A model generated the notes under the pieces. The model searched no databases. It was given only the letters and a program-made list of their open reading frames with translations, and was not told the DNA's origin. Both the position numbers and the translations under genes were made by a program. This document shows, piece after piece, positions 17,845 to 26,333 of a stretch of 64,000 bases of DNA; within the stretch, counting starts at the first letter, position 1, and each line of letters begins with the position of its first letter. This stretch comes from Candidatus Aminicenantes bacterium (lineage in GTDB: Bacteria; Acidobacteriota; Aminicenantia; Aminicenantales; UBA4085): positions 1 to 64,000 of the forward strand of contig JAPKZJ010000009.1 in the NCBI GenBank assembly GCA_026393855.1, read 5' to 3'.

Positions 17845-20147
17845 CGGATGACGAAGGACGCCGATACGTTGCCGAGGGCTCCCGAGCCTATGTCCTCGGC
17901 GTAGAAGTAAAGCGTGTAACGCCCCGTCGGAAGCCCCGCCGTCGAAATCTCCACGGCCTGAACAATGGTCTCGCCCAAGGTCGTCGCCGTCGAGGCCCTT
18001 ACCGAGAGCGATTGCCGCCGCCCGGTGGCCGAGTCGAGCAGGACCGTCCGCAGCGCCACCCGCGAGGAAGACAGCCGATCGACGGTCAACGGCAGCAGGA
18101 CCCGCAGGACCGGCGTGCCCGCCGGAAGGGCTCCCAGCAACGGCTCTTGGGCCGACGCGTCGAACGGGTAGAGGGCGGTCCAGCCCGTCGCCCCCGCCTC
18201 TTCCTTCCGGCCGGAGATTTTGCCTTCGAGATAGACAGCCCGGGCTCCCGGGCCGAGTAAAAGCGGGGTATGCAGGCGAAGTCCTCCGGCGGCGGGCGCG
18301 GGGACGAAGACCCGGGCCGTGGACACGGCGGCCACACCCGTGTCGAGGTCGCGGATGATGACCCGGCACTTGTAGGCGCCGCGGGCCAGGGTCATCCGGG
18401 AGGCGAAGATGACAGCGCCGGCCTTGAGGCGGGCCGTTGCTTCCTCGCTCCGGCGCAGATCGACCAGATCGTCGCGCTCGTCGTAGACCAGAGTCACGAT
18501 CTCGGCCTTGGCCCCGGTCAGTCGTTCCGTCGATTCCGCCGGCAGTCGGGTCAGCAGGACCGCGTTGTTGGGTGTGCCGGCCGGTCCGGCCAGGACGGCC
18601 GAAGCGGCCGGCAGGGGGGCCTGGAAAAGCGGCGCATCCGACATCGCCAGGTCGAGCAGATGGAGGCGCTTCTCGAGGTCGCTCAGGTCGTGGAACGGCT
18701 TGGGGTTGAAATACCCGGCCTGGGTCCGGACCTCGAGGCCTTTGCCGCGGACCTCGACCTTCAGCGGGTGATAGGCCCCGTCCCAGACTTGGGAGATCGG
18801 GTAGCCTAGGACGTAATAAGTGCCCGTCAGGGCTTCCAGATCGGCCAGGTTGCGCTTGAACTCGTCGATGTTGCCGTAGAATCGGCCGCCTGTCGCGGTC
18901 GACATCCGCCGTAGCGAGGGCATCCCGGTCAGCGTGTCGTTTCGGATGATCAGATCGTTGTTCTGGTGAACCCCGTACTCGGTGAACAGGTCGCGGAACC
19001 GGGTGATGAACGTTTCTTCGTCGTAGGCGAACAGCGACGGCACCATGGCCGCCTCCCGAATGTCGAAGGCGAAGACCGAGACGGAGGCCGAGCCGAGCTC
19101 CTTCAGCATGGCCTCGTGCAGGGTCCGCAGGACGTGGTCGCCGGCGTCGTACATCGACTCTTTCCCGGCCGTATTGCCCTGGGGTGTGCCGGCCTGCTGG
19201 CCGTAGATGAGGGTGTAGGCGATGCCGGAGGAGAAGAGGATCAGGTTCTTCTGGCCGGGCACATACCGGAGCCCGCGGGCCAATCCCGTCATCTCCTCGA
19301 TGAAATGCTCGGCCTGGCTCTTGGTCTCCTGGCGGCGCCAGTGGTAGAGGGGCTGCTCCTTGACGCCCTCCGATTGGACTTCCTGCAGCTCGCCCTTGGG
19401 GACGATCTTGATGGTGCCTTCGGTCGCCTGCCGCCAGTACTCCTGCTCGATGTCGTCGCCGCGGCCCGAGATGCCTTTGACGCCGACGTCGACCACGGCC
19501 CGCCGGACCTTGGCGTGGTCCGTGGTCAGGAACTCGTGCACGACGAGCCCCCGCGTCAGCGAGAAGGAGATCAGCCCGATCTCGTCCCCGGGCGCGATGC
19601 GTTCGTCCAGGAGATGGAGGGCCGCCTCCTGGGTCATCCGGACGCCGCGCTGGTTGTTGTTGGCGAAATCGAAGAAGAGCAAAAACTTGCGGGGCAGGCG
19701 GGGTTTCGTCTCCCCGGCGGCCGGCTTCTCGGGCGGCCCCGCCCCCGCCTTCGCTGCCGTCGTTGTCATGGGCGTTGCTGCTGGGAGCGACGCGGATGAC
19801 AACGACGACGTAGGTTTCGTCGCCGTCGAGGTCATAGGCGTTGCCGTTGACGGCAATGCAGATGACAGCGACGACACGTGCCGCTCGAACTCGGTGATCG
19901 CGACCGGCTGCCCGGCGTCGCTGAGAGAGAAATCCTCCCGGGTCAGGCCGGGGACTGGACGCCCCTGGCGGTCGGTGACGAAGACTTGAATGAGCTTGAG
20001 CGTGACATTCACGTCGTGGCGGATCGGCTTCGGAAGGCGGACGGCTTGATCCTGGGCCTCGGCGCGCAAGCCCGGAAGGAGTCCGGCCAGGATCAGCGCG
20101 GCGAGAGCCGCCGCTGCCCTGACCCGGAATCTCCCGGCCCCGCTCAT
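17841..20147 (-). CDS. VWFA-related exported protein with Ser/Thr-rich repeat linker
   Basis: A 768-residue exported protein (signal peptide about 1-31). A beta-rich N-terminal module (about 40-88, 'RLPKPIRHDVNVTLKLIQVF') leads through a Ser/Thr/Pro/Ala-rich linker (about 91-145) to a von Willebrand A-like domain starting 'KFLLFFDFANNN'. The usual DxSxS metal-site motif is degenerate (DFANN). A large beta-rich C-terminal half follows. This matches proteins called 'VWFA-related' in Acidobacteria, whose function is not established. The ATG at 20147 overlaps the upstream paralogue's TGA (ATGA), so translation is coupled. A longer open frame to 20672 lies inside that paralogue and is not real. 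Confidence 0.85.
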   Translation of the reverse strand: MSGAGRFRVRAAAALAALILAGLLPGLRAEAQDQAVRLPKPIRHDVNVTLKLIQVFVTDRQGRPVPGLTREDFSLSDAGQPVAITEFERHVSSLSSALPSTATPMTSTATKPTSSLSSASLPAATPMTTTAAKAGAGPPEKPAAGETKPRLPRKFLLFFDFANNNQRGVRMTQEAALHLLDERIAPGDEIGLISFSLTRGLVVHEFLTTDHAKVRRAVVDVGVKGISGRGDDIEQEYWRQATEGTIKIVPKGELQEVQSEGVKEQPLYHWRRQETKSQAEHFIEEMTGLARGLRYVPGQKNLILFSSGIAYTLIYGQQAGTPQGNTAGKESMYDAGDHVLRTLHEAMLKELGSASVSVFAFDIREAAMVPSLFAYDEETFITRFRDLFTEYGVHQNNDLIIRNDTLTGMPSLRRMSTATGGRFYGNIDEFKRNLADLEALTGTYYVLGYPISQVWDGAYHPLKVEVRGKGLEVRTQAGYFNPKPFHDLSDLEKRLHLLDLAMSDAPLFQAPLPAASAVLAGPAGTPNNAVLLTRLPAESTERLTGAKAEIVTLVYDERDDLVDLRRSEEATARLKAGAVIFASRMTLARGAYKCRVIIRDLDTGVAAVSTARVFVPAPAAGGLRLHTPLLLGPGARAVYLEGKISGRKEEAGATGWTALYPFDASAQEPLLGALPAGTPVLRVLLPLTVDRLSSSRVALRTVLLDSATGRRQSLSVRASTATTLGETIVQAVEISTAGLPTGRYTLYFYAEDIGSGALGNVSASFVIR
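19755..19875 (-). repeat. Coding tandem repeat of two ~20-residue Ser/Thr-rich units
   Basis: Within the VWFA gene, two imperfect direct repeats encode 'SSLSSALPSTATPMTSTA' and 'SSLSSASLPAATPMTTTA' (residues about 92-133). The paralogue upstream has a shorter Pro/Ala/Lys-rich linker here, so the repeat is an expansion specific to this copy. Confidence 0.7.
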
Positions 20148-22360
20148 CTCAAGATTAAAGGAACCGAGACATGGGCCATGGCGCCCGAGTTCGTATCCTC
20201 GGCGTAAAAATAGAGCGTGTAGCGCCCCGCCGGCATCCCGATCGTCGGGATGTCGAACGTCTGGATGATCGTGTCGGCGAAGGCCGTGCGCCCGGCCGGC
20301 ATGATGGTCAGGCTGTATCGTTCGGCCGTCGCGGTGTTCAACAGGGCGGCCCGAAATGCCACCCGGCTCGTCTCCAGGCCGACGACGGTCATCGGCAGGA
20401 GGACTCGCAGCGTCGGGACGGCGACCGACAGCGGCCCCATGAGCGGCTCGTGCTCGGCCGGGCCGAATGGGTAGAGGGCGGTCCAGACTGCCGCCGCGGG
20501 GGCTCCCGGCTTGGCCGACAGCCGGCCTTCGATATAGGCGGCATCGGCTGCGGGGCCGAGGAGGAGCGGCGTATGGAGCCGGAGCCCGGACGCGACGGGG
20601 GGCGGCACGTGGGCCGGGCAGGAGGCGACCGCCGCCGCGCCCGTCTCCAGGTCGCGAACGACGACGCGGCATTTGTATTCGCCCGGCAGGAGCGACGCCG
20701 TGGAGATATAGAAGACGGGCTTGTCGAGGTAGCCCGAGAGCTTCTCCTCGGCCCGACGCATGTCGGCCAGCCGGTCTTCCTGATCGAAGACGAAGGTCAC
20801 GATCTCGGCCTTGGGTCCGGTCAGCCGTTCGGCCGCGTTGGCCGGGAGGCGGGCGAGCAGAATAACCTGGTCTCTTCCCGCGCCCGGCAGGCCCGGCCCG
20901 ACCAGGGCCTGCAGCGATCCGAGAAGCGGCGTCTGGTAGAGGGGCGCCTCGCTCAAAGCCAAGTCGAGCAGATGAAGCGTTTTCTCGAGGGTCGAGTATT
21001 CGGTGAACGGCTTGGGGTTGAAAAAGCCTTTCTGGGTTCGGACTTCCAGCCCTTTACGTGCGACCTCGACTTTGATCTCATGGAAGGCGCCGTCCCAGGC
21101 CTGCCCGACGCTGTAGCCCAGCACATAATAGGACCCGGTCAGAGCCTGCAGGTCGGCCAAATTGCCTTCGTACTCGTTGATGTTTCCGAAGTATTTTCCG
21201 CCGGTGTCCTTGGACAGCTTGGTCAGGGAATAGCGCCCGGTGATGTTTTCGTCCTTGAGCACGGCGGTGGAGTTCTGGTAAGCGCCGCCCACCGTGAAAA
21301 TGTCGCGGCTGGTCTTGGAGCCGAAGGTCTGTTCGTCGTAATCGAAGAGCGTGGCCGGCTTGGCCGACTCCCGGGTATCGAAGGAGAAGATCGAGCTGTT
21401 CGAGGCGCTCAATTCCTTGAACAGCGCCTCGTAATCGGTGACCAGGACGTGATCGGGGGGCTCGAACTTGGACCGGTCGGTGACGCCGCTCGAGCCCATC
21501 GGTGTGCCGGCCTGGCCGCCGTAGAGGAGCGTGCTGGCGATGCCGGTCGAGAAGAGGAGCAGGTTTTTGTGCCCGGGGACATAGCGGAAGGCCTTGGCCA
21601 GGGCGGTCAGCTTGAGGATGAAGGCCCGGGCCTGGCTTTTGGCGTCCTGCCTTCGCACCGACAGATCGCGCGATAAATCGGGCGCGGCCCCTCCCTCGGC
21701 GGCCAGCCGCCAGTATTCCTGCTCCACGTCGTCGGCCCGGCCGGCGCCGGCTTTGACGTTGAGGTCGGCCAGGGCTTGGCGGACCTTGGCCCGGTCGGTG
21801 GTTAAAAACTCGTGGATGGTCAGGCCCTTGACGACGGAGTAGGAGATCAGCCCGAACTCGTCGCCCTGGACCGCGCTCTTGTCCAAGAAGCTCAAGGCGG
21901 CAGCCTTGGCCTTTAGAGCGCCGCGGGGGCTGTTGAAGGCGAAATCGATGAACAGGAAGAACTTGCGGCCTAGGGTGGGCTTGGCCTCGGGGGCAGCTGC
22001 CGCCGCCGGAAGCGCGGCTTCGGGCTTGGGCTCGGCCGGAAGCTTCGGGAGCTTTGAAGGATCGAGGGCGTGCCGCTCGAACTCGGTGATGGAAACGGGT
22101 TGGCCGTTGTCGGTAAGAGTGAACTCGTCCTTCCGCAGGTCAAGGACGGGCTTGCCCTTTTTATCGGTGACGTAGACTTGGACCAGCTTCAGGCCGACTG
22201 TGACCTCGTGCTGGAGGGGCTTCTGGGTCCGGATGACGATTTCCTGCCCGGCCGCCGACGACTCCGGGACAAGGCCGGCGGAGCCGAGTGCGACTAAAAA
22301 CGCCAGGAGGATCGAAAGATTCTTTACGCTGGGAAGAAGTGTCCGAGGTGAGCTTGGCAA
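20144..22360 (-). CDS. VWFA-related exported protein, first of a coupled pair
   Basis: A 738-residue exported protein of the same architecture as its downstream paralogue: signal peptide (about 10-37), beta module ('HEVTVGLKLVQVYVTD'), Pro/Ala linker, VWA-like domain ('KFFLFIDFAFNS', degenerate metal site) and a long beta-rich C-terminal half with 'GSYYVLGYSVGQAWDGAFH'. The best start is the TTG at 22358-22360, preceded by AAGGA; longer versions lack a Shine-Dalgarno sequence and overlap the divergent operon. A TATACT lies at 22383-22388 on this strand and may be the -10. The cargo or partner of these proteins is unknown. Confidence 0.82.
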   Translation of the reverse strand: MPSSPRTLLPSVKNLSILLAFLVALGSAGLVPESSAAGQEIVIRTQKPLQHEVTVGLKLVQVYVTDKKGKPVLDLRKDEFTLTDNGQPVSITEFERHALDPSKLPKLPAEPKPEAALPAAAAAPEAKPTLGRKFFLFIDFAFNSPRGALKAKAAALSFLDKSAVQGDEFGLISYSVVKGLTIHEFLTTDRAKVRQALADLNVKAGAGRADDVEQEYWRLAAEGGAAPDLSRDLSVRRQDAKSQARAFILKLTALAKAFRYVPGHKNLLLFSTGIASTLLYGGQAGTPMGSSGVTDRSKFEPPDHVLVTDYEALFKELSASNSSIFSFDTRESAKPATLFDYDEQTFGSKTSRDIFTVGGAYQNSTAVLKDENITGRYSLTKLSKDTGGKYFGNINEYEGNLADLQALTGSYYVLGYSVGQAWDGAFHEIKVEVARKGLEVRTQKGFFNPKPFTEYSTLEKTLHLLDLALSEAPLYQTPLLGSLQALVGPGLPGAGRDQVILLARLPANAAERLTGPKAEIVTFVFDQEDRLADMRRAEEKLSGYLDKPVFYISTASLLPGEYKCRVVVRDLETGAAAVASCPAHVPPPVASGLRLHTPLLLGPAADAAYIEGRLSAKPGAPAAAVWTALYPFGPAEHEPLMGPLSVAVPTLRVLLPMTVVGLETSRVAFRAALLNTATAERYSLTIMPAGRTAFADTIIQTFDIPTIGMPAGRYTLYFYAEDTNSGAMAHVSVPLILR

Positions 22361-22556
22361 TCGTTTTTCCTTATATTTCCATAGTATAGCAGAACCCCTC
22401 GGGCGGGCGCGAACCTCCGACACTCGGTTATTAAGCAAGAAATATGCCCGGATTCCGGCCGGCGTCCTTGACACTCGCGGTCCGCCGACGATATGCTGGC
22501 CGCGCTTCGCCTCCCGGCCGCCGCCGGGAGGGACTATCGAGCCGGAAGGAGGAGCC

Positions 22557-23759
22557 TTGAGCCAATCCGATGCGGTCGCCCAAGCCCCGGCCGGAGCGCC
22601 CCGCGCCGAAGCCGCCCTCCGCAAGCTGGACCGGATGGGCAAGGCCTTTCGCCACGAAGAGCCCGACCGGGTCCCGATCAGCGACTTCTTCTGGGGCGGG
22701 TTCATCCGCCGCTGGCGAGCCGAGTTGGGCCTCCCGCCCGACACCGATATCTACCGCTATTACGATCTGGATTGGATCGTCACCACCCCGAACATGGATC
22801 CTTGGATCCGGCCATTCGAGACGCTCAGCGAAACGGCGGACGAGGTCGTGGTCAAAACCGGCTTCGGGGCCGTTATCAACAAGCGCTTCGAGCTGCCCAT
22901 GCCCGAGATGCGGTCATGGGAGGTCGACGAGTTCGAGAAGCTGGAGCGGGTCGAGTTCGACGACCCGTCCGACCGCCGCCGCTTCTTCGAGGCCGGCGAC
23001 AACCAGATCGGCGGCGTCGGCGACGGATTCCAGCGGAACTCTCCCCCCTGGATCGAGACCGTCCGCTCGCTGCGTCCGGAGTTCCCGGTCTACGGCAGCA
23101 TCATCGAGTCCAGCGAGTGCCTGACCCGCCTGGTCGGGCAGGGGAACGCCATGCTCTGGATGGGAGCCGAGCCCGAGCGGATGGGGGCGGTCATCGATCG
23201 CCTCGGGGCCTACTACCTGGAAATGACCCGGGCCCAGATCGAAGCGGCGGCCGGTCTGCTCGACGGGTTCGTCATCTGGGGCGACGTGGCCTACCGGCGA
23301 TCGACTTTCATGGCGCCGAACTACTGGCGGCGCTACTTCAAGCCCTGGGTGGCCCGCATGACCGCGCTGGCCCACGCCGCCGGCCTCCCGGTCATCTATC
23401 ACGGCTGCGGGAACGTGGCCGCGATCCTGCCGGACTTCATCGAGATCGGTGTCGACGCCTACAACCCGCTGGAAGCCAAAGCGGGGCTCGACGTCGTCGA
23501 GCTGCGGCGCCGCTACGGCCACCAGCTGGCCTTCTGCGGCAACGGCGACATCCAGGTCTGGGAAAGCGGCGATCCCGAAGCCATCCGGCGCGACGTCCTG
23601 CGCAAGCTCAACGCGGCCAAAGGCGGCGGCTACATCTTCCAGTCCGATCATTCCGTGACCAGCGGGGTGGCGGGCCGGACCTACGACATGATCGTCAAAT
23701 TGGTCCGCGAATACGGGCGCTACCCGCTCCGGCTCGGGCCGTTCGACGAGGAAGGGTGA
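22557..23759 (+). CDS. Uroporphyrinogen decarboxylase-like (UroD/MtaA superfamily) protein
   Basis: A 400-residue TIM-barrel protein of the URO-D superfamily, which also includes zinc-dependent methyltransferases (MtaA, CmuA). 'YHGCGN' (His282, Cys284) and a later 'FCGNGD' resemble the zinc-binding side of the methyltransferase branch more than true HemE. It starts at a TTG preceded by AAGGAGG four bases away. It is followed after 4 bases by a RhaT-type transporter and then a RhaM-type mutarotase, so it is more likely a sugar-associated enzyme than a heme-pathway one. Its substrate is unknown. Confidence 0.75.
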   Translation: MSQSDAVAQAPAGAPRAEAALRKLDRMGKAFRHEEPDRVPISDFFWGGFIRRWRAELGLPPDTDIYRYYDLDWIVTTPNMDPWIRPFETLSETADEVVVKTGFGAVINKRFELPMPEMRSWEVDEFEKLERVEFDDPSDRRRFFEAGDNQIGGVGDGFQRNSPPWIETVRSLRPEFPVYGSIIESSECLTRLVGQGNAMLWMGAEPERMGAVIDRLGAYYLEMTRAQIEAAAGLLDGFVIWGDVAYRRSTFMAPNYWRRYFKPWVARMTALAHAAGLPVIYHGCGNVAAILPDFIEIGVDAYNPLEAKAGLDVVELRRRYGHQLAFCGNGDIQVWESGDPEAIRRDVLRKLNAAKGGGYIFQSDHSVTSGVAGRTYDMIVKLVREYGRYPLRLGPFDEEG

Positions 23760-23763
23760 TCCC

Positions 23764-24837
23764 ATGGACCCGGTCTCTCCCAATCTCCTGCTCGGCGTCT
23801 CGATGCATGCGGTCGGGGCGTTCTTCGCCGCCACCTGCTACGCCCCCCAGAAGCGGATCCACGGCTGGTCCTGGCAGACCTACTGGATCACCCAGGCCGC
23901 CTTCTGCTGGTTCGCCCTGCCCATCATCGGGGCTCTGCTGACCATCCCCGACCTCGCCGCCGTGCTCCGGGCCGCGCCGCGAGGGCCGATGCTGTCGGCC
24001 TTTCTGCTGGGCGTCGCCTATGGCGTCGGCGGAACGGCTTTCGGGATCGCCATCCGGTACATCGGCTATTCGCTGACCTACGCCGTCGCCATCGGGTTGT
24101 CGGCCGTGCTGGGAACCCTCATCCCTCCCTTGGTCAAAGGCACGCTCGGGGCGACGCTCCGAAAGCCGGGCGCGTCCTGGATCGTAGCCGGCATCGCGGC
24201 CGGAGCGGTCGGCATCGCCATAACCGGATGGGCCGGCCGCCTCAAGGAGATCGATCTCGAGGCCCAGCAGCGCCGGGGCGAGTTCTCCCTGTCCAAAGGC
24301 CTGCTGCTCTCGCTTTTGGCCGGCGTCCTCTCGGCCGTCTATGGCTTCGCCCTGGCCGCCGGCGAGCCGATCGCCGACGTTGCCACGCAATACGGCGCCG
24401 GCGTCTTCCGCGGCAATGTCGTCTATATCTTCGCCAACACCGGGGCCTTCCTGACGACTGCGGTCTATTGTCTATTCCTGCATGCCCGCCATAAGACTTG
24501 GGGCGAATTCCGGCGTCCAGTACAGGTCCCGGATCAAATAAAGCCCCGCCTGCCGATGAACTACGTCCTGGCCGCGGTTACCGGGCTCTTCTGGTACGGC
24601 CAGTTCTTTTTCTACAACCTCGGCCATGTCCGCATGGGCACGTACAAGTTCACATCCTGGGCCATCCACATGATCATGCTGGTGCTCTTCAGCTCCTTGG
24701 TCGGCCTGGCTTTCCATGAGTGGCGCCGGTCCCGGAAGCTGACCCTGGCCATGATCCGACTGGCGCTCGCGGTGCTGGTCGCGGCGGTCCTGCTCCTGAC
24801 CTACGGCAACTATATCGGCGGCTTGGCGGCCGCCTGA
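23764..24837 (+). CDS. rhaT: L-rhamnose/H+ symporter (RhaT family)
   Basis: A 357-residue membrane protein with ten predicted helices that aligns with E. coli RhaT from the first helix ('FFAATCYAPQKRIHGWSWQTYW') through the fourth ('IRYIGYSLTYAVAIGLSAVLGTLIPP') to the C-terminus. It imports L-rhamnose or a related 6-deoxyhexose by proton symport. It lies 4 bases after the UroD-like gene and 13 bases before rhaM. No rhamnose isomerase or kinase is in the window, so downstream catabolism is elsewhere or different. Confidence 0.88.
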   Translation: MDPVSPNLLLGVSMHAVGAFFAATCYAPQKRIHGWSWQTYWITQAAFCWFALPIIGALLTIPDLAAVLRAAPRGPMLSAFLLGVAYGVGGTAFGIAIRYIGYSLTYAVAIGLSAVLGTLIPPLVKGTLGATLRKPGASWIVAGIAAGAVGIAITGWAGRLKEIDLEAQQRRGEFSLSKGLLLSLLAGVLSAVYGFALAAGEPIADVATQYGAGVFRGNVVYIFANTGAFLTTAVYCLFLHARHKTWGEFRRPVQVPDQIKPRLPMNYVLAAVTGLFWYGQFFFYNLGHVRMGTYKFTSWAIHMIMLVLFSSLVGLAFHEWRRSRKLTLAMIRLALAVLVAAVLLLTYGNYIGGLAAA

Positions 24838-24850
24838 GGGGAGAGGCGAG

Positions 24851-25189
24851 ATGAAACGATACGGCGCCGTCATCGGCCTGGACGAAGCGAAGGCCGAGGA
24901 ATATAAAGCCCTGCATGCCGCCGTCTGGCCCGAAGTCCTGGCCATGATCCGGGCCTGCCATATCCGCAACTATTCGATCTACCTGCGGCGCCTGGACGAC
25001 GGCCGGCTGTATTTGTTCAGCTATTTTGAATATATCGGGGAGGATTACGAAGTCGACATGGCCCGCATGGCGGCAGACCCGGCGACTCAGCGATGGTGGG
25101 CGGTCTGCATGCCTTGCCAGCGGCCTCTGGATAATCGCGCCCCCGGGGAATGGTGGGCCCCTCTGGAAGAGGTATTCCACACCGACTGA
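24851..25189 (+). CDS. rhaM: L-rhamnose mutarotase (RhaM/RhaU family)
   Basis: A 112-residue protein of the RhaM family, which interconverts alpha and beta anomers of L-rhamnose. Residues matching the E. coli active site are present: His22 in 'LHAAVWPE', Tyr41 in 'NYSIYL' and Trp82/Trp83 in 'RWW'. It is last in the UroD-like / rhaT / rhaM operon. The ATG at 24851 follows GGGGAGAGG. No terminator is visible before the convergent rsgA gene 21 bases on. Confidence 0.9.
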   Translation: MKRYGAVIGLDEAKAEEYKALHAAVWPEVLAMIRACHIRNYSIYLRRLDDGRLYLFSYFEYIGEDYEVDMARMAADPATQRWWAVCMPCQRPLDNRAPGEWWAPLEEVFHTD

Positions 25190-25210
25190 AGGACAAGGGG
25201 GCGCTCGGCG

Positions 25211-26326
25211 CTAGTCTCGGAAACGGGCCTTGGGGTCGATCTTATTGAACGTCTTGACGGCCTTGTGGATCGCCTTGGACCAAGCCTGCTTGTCCGAGCC
25301 AGGCTTCTCCCGCCGCTTCGTTTCCAGGAAGGCCTGTTCCTTGCGCAGCTTGAGCCAGCTCTGGTAGCGCCCGGCCTCCAGCGTCCCGGCTTCGAGCGCC
25401 GCGAGGACCGCGCATCCCGTCTCTCGCAAGTGAGTGCAGTCTCCGAAGCGGCACGCGTCGGCTAGGGCGGCGATGTCGGCGAAGACTTCGTCCACCCCGT
25501 CCTCCGTGTCCCAGAGCTGGAACTCCCTGACCCCGGGTGTATCGATGAGCAGCGCGCCGCCCGGCAGAACGATCAGCTCGCGCCGCGAGGTGGTGTGCCG
25601 GCCCTTGGAGTCGGTCGGCCGGACCGGAGCGACGGCCTGCCTGTCCCGACCGAGGAGCTTGTTGATGAGGGTGGATTTTCCGGCCCCGGAAGAGCCGATC
25701 AGGACGTGCGTCTCGGCCGGCCGCAACCGGGCGCGCACTCCGTCCAAACCAGATTCGTTCAAAGCCGAGACGGCCATGACGTCGACACCGGGCAGGGCCT
25801 CCCGGGCTCGGGCGGCCGCCTCGCCGGCGTCGGCCAGAAGGTCGGCCTTGTTGAGCAGCACGACCGGGGCCGCCCCGCTCTCGCGGATCATGACCATCTG
25901 CCGCTCCAGCCGCCGCAGGTTGAAGTCGAAGTCCAGACCCTGGACCAGGACGATGACGTCGATGTTGGCGGCCAAGACCTGTTCCTCCGTCCGTCGGCCT
26001 ACGGCCCGGCGCGACAGCCGGGCGGCTCGCGGCAGGATCTCGTGAATGACGGCCTTGGCCTCGGCCGGATAGTCCGTGACGGCGACCCAGTCGCCGACCT
26101 TGGGGAAGTCCGACGGCGAGGCGGCTGCGAATTGGAACCGGCCCGAAACCTCGGCGGCGCGCTCGCCCCCCCTCGTGATCAGGATGTAGGTTTCCCGGTT
26201 CTCCACCGTCACCCGCCCGAAGTCCAGTCCCTTGCCGCGATGGATCGCGGCTGCCTCCTCGCAGCGGGCGTTCCAGCCGTACGCCAGCAACGGATCGGCG
26301 GCGGGAGAGGGGGCGGAATCGATCAT
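25211..26326 (-). CDS. rsgA: Ribosome biogenesis GTPase RsgA
   Basis: A 371-residue circularly permuted GTPase that helps mature the 30S subunit. An N-terminal OB fold (about 35-100) precedes the GTPase motifs in the permuted order: G4 'NKAD' (159-162), G1 'GSSGAGKS' (211-218), G3 'DTPG' (262-265). The C-terminal zinc motif uses Cys292, Cys297, His299 and Cys305. The start at 26326 is 7 bases after the stop of the cytidylyltransferase gene, so the two are probably co-transcribed. Confidence 0.96.
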   Translation of the reverse strand: MIDSAPSPAADPLLAYGWNARCEEAAAIHRGKGLDFGRVTVENRETYILITRGGERAAEVSGRFQFAAASPSDFPKVGDWVAVTDYPAEAKAVIHEILPRAARLSRRAVGRRTEEQVLAANIDVIVLVQGLDFDFNLRRLERQMVMIRESGAAPVVLLNKADLLADAGEAAARAREALPGVDVMAVSALNESGLDGVRARLRPAETHVLIGSSGAGKSTLINKLLGRDRQAVAPVRPTDSKGRHTTSRRELIVLPGGALLIDTPGVREFQLWDTEDGVDEVFADIAALADACRFGDCTHLRETGCAVLAALEAGTLEAGRYQSWLKLRKEQAFLETKRREKPGSDKQAWSKAIHKAVKTFNKIDPKARFRD

Positions 26327-26333
26327 GGCCGGC

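Noticed and set aside
19755-19875. Repeats considered as a CRISPR fragment or minisatellite
   Set aside because: Only two imperfect units exist, they are in frame, and they lie within a well-supported gene. There are no spacers or cas genes.
20148-20672. N-terminal extension of the downstream VWFA gene to 943 residues
   Set aside because: It lies entirely inside the upstream paralogue in another frame. The signal peptide and the ATGA overlap place the start at 20147.
22557-23759. Assignment as HemE (heme biosynthesis uroporphyrinogen decarboxylase)
   Set aside because: The operon context is sugar transport, there are no other heme genes nearby, and the His-x-Cys motif points to the methyltransferase-like branch.
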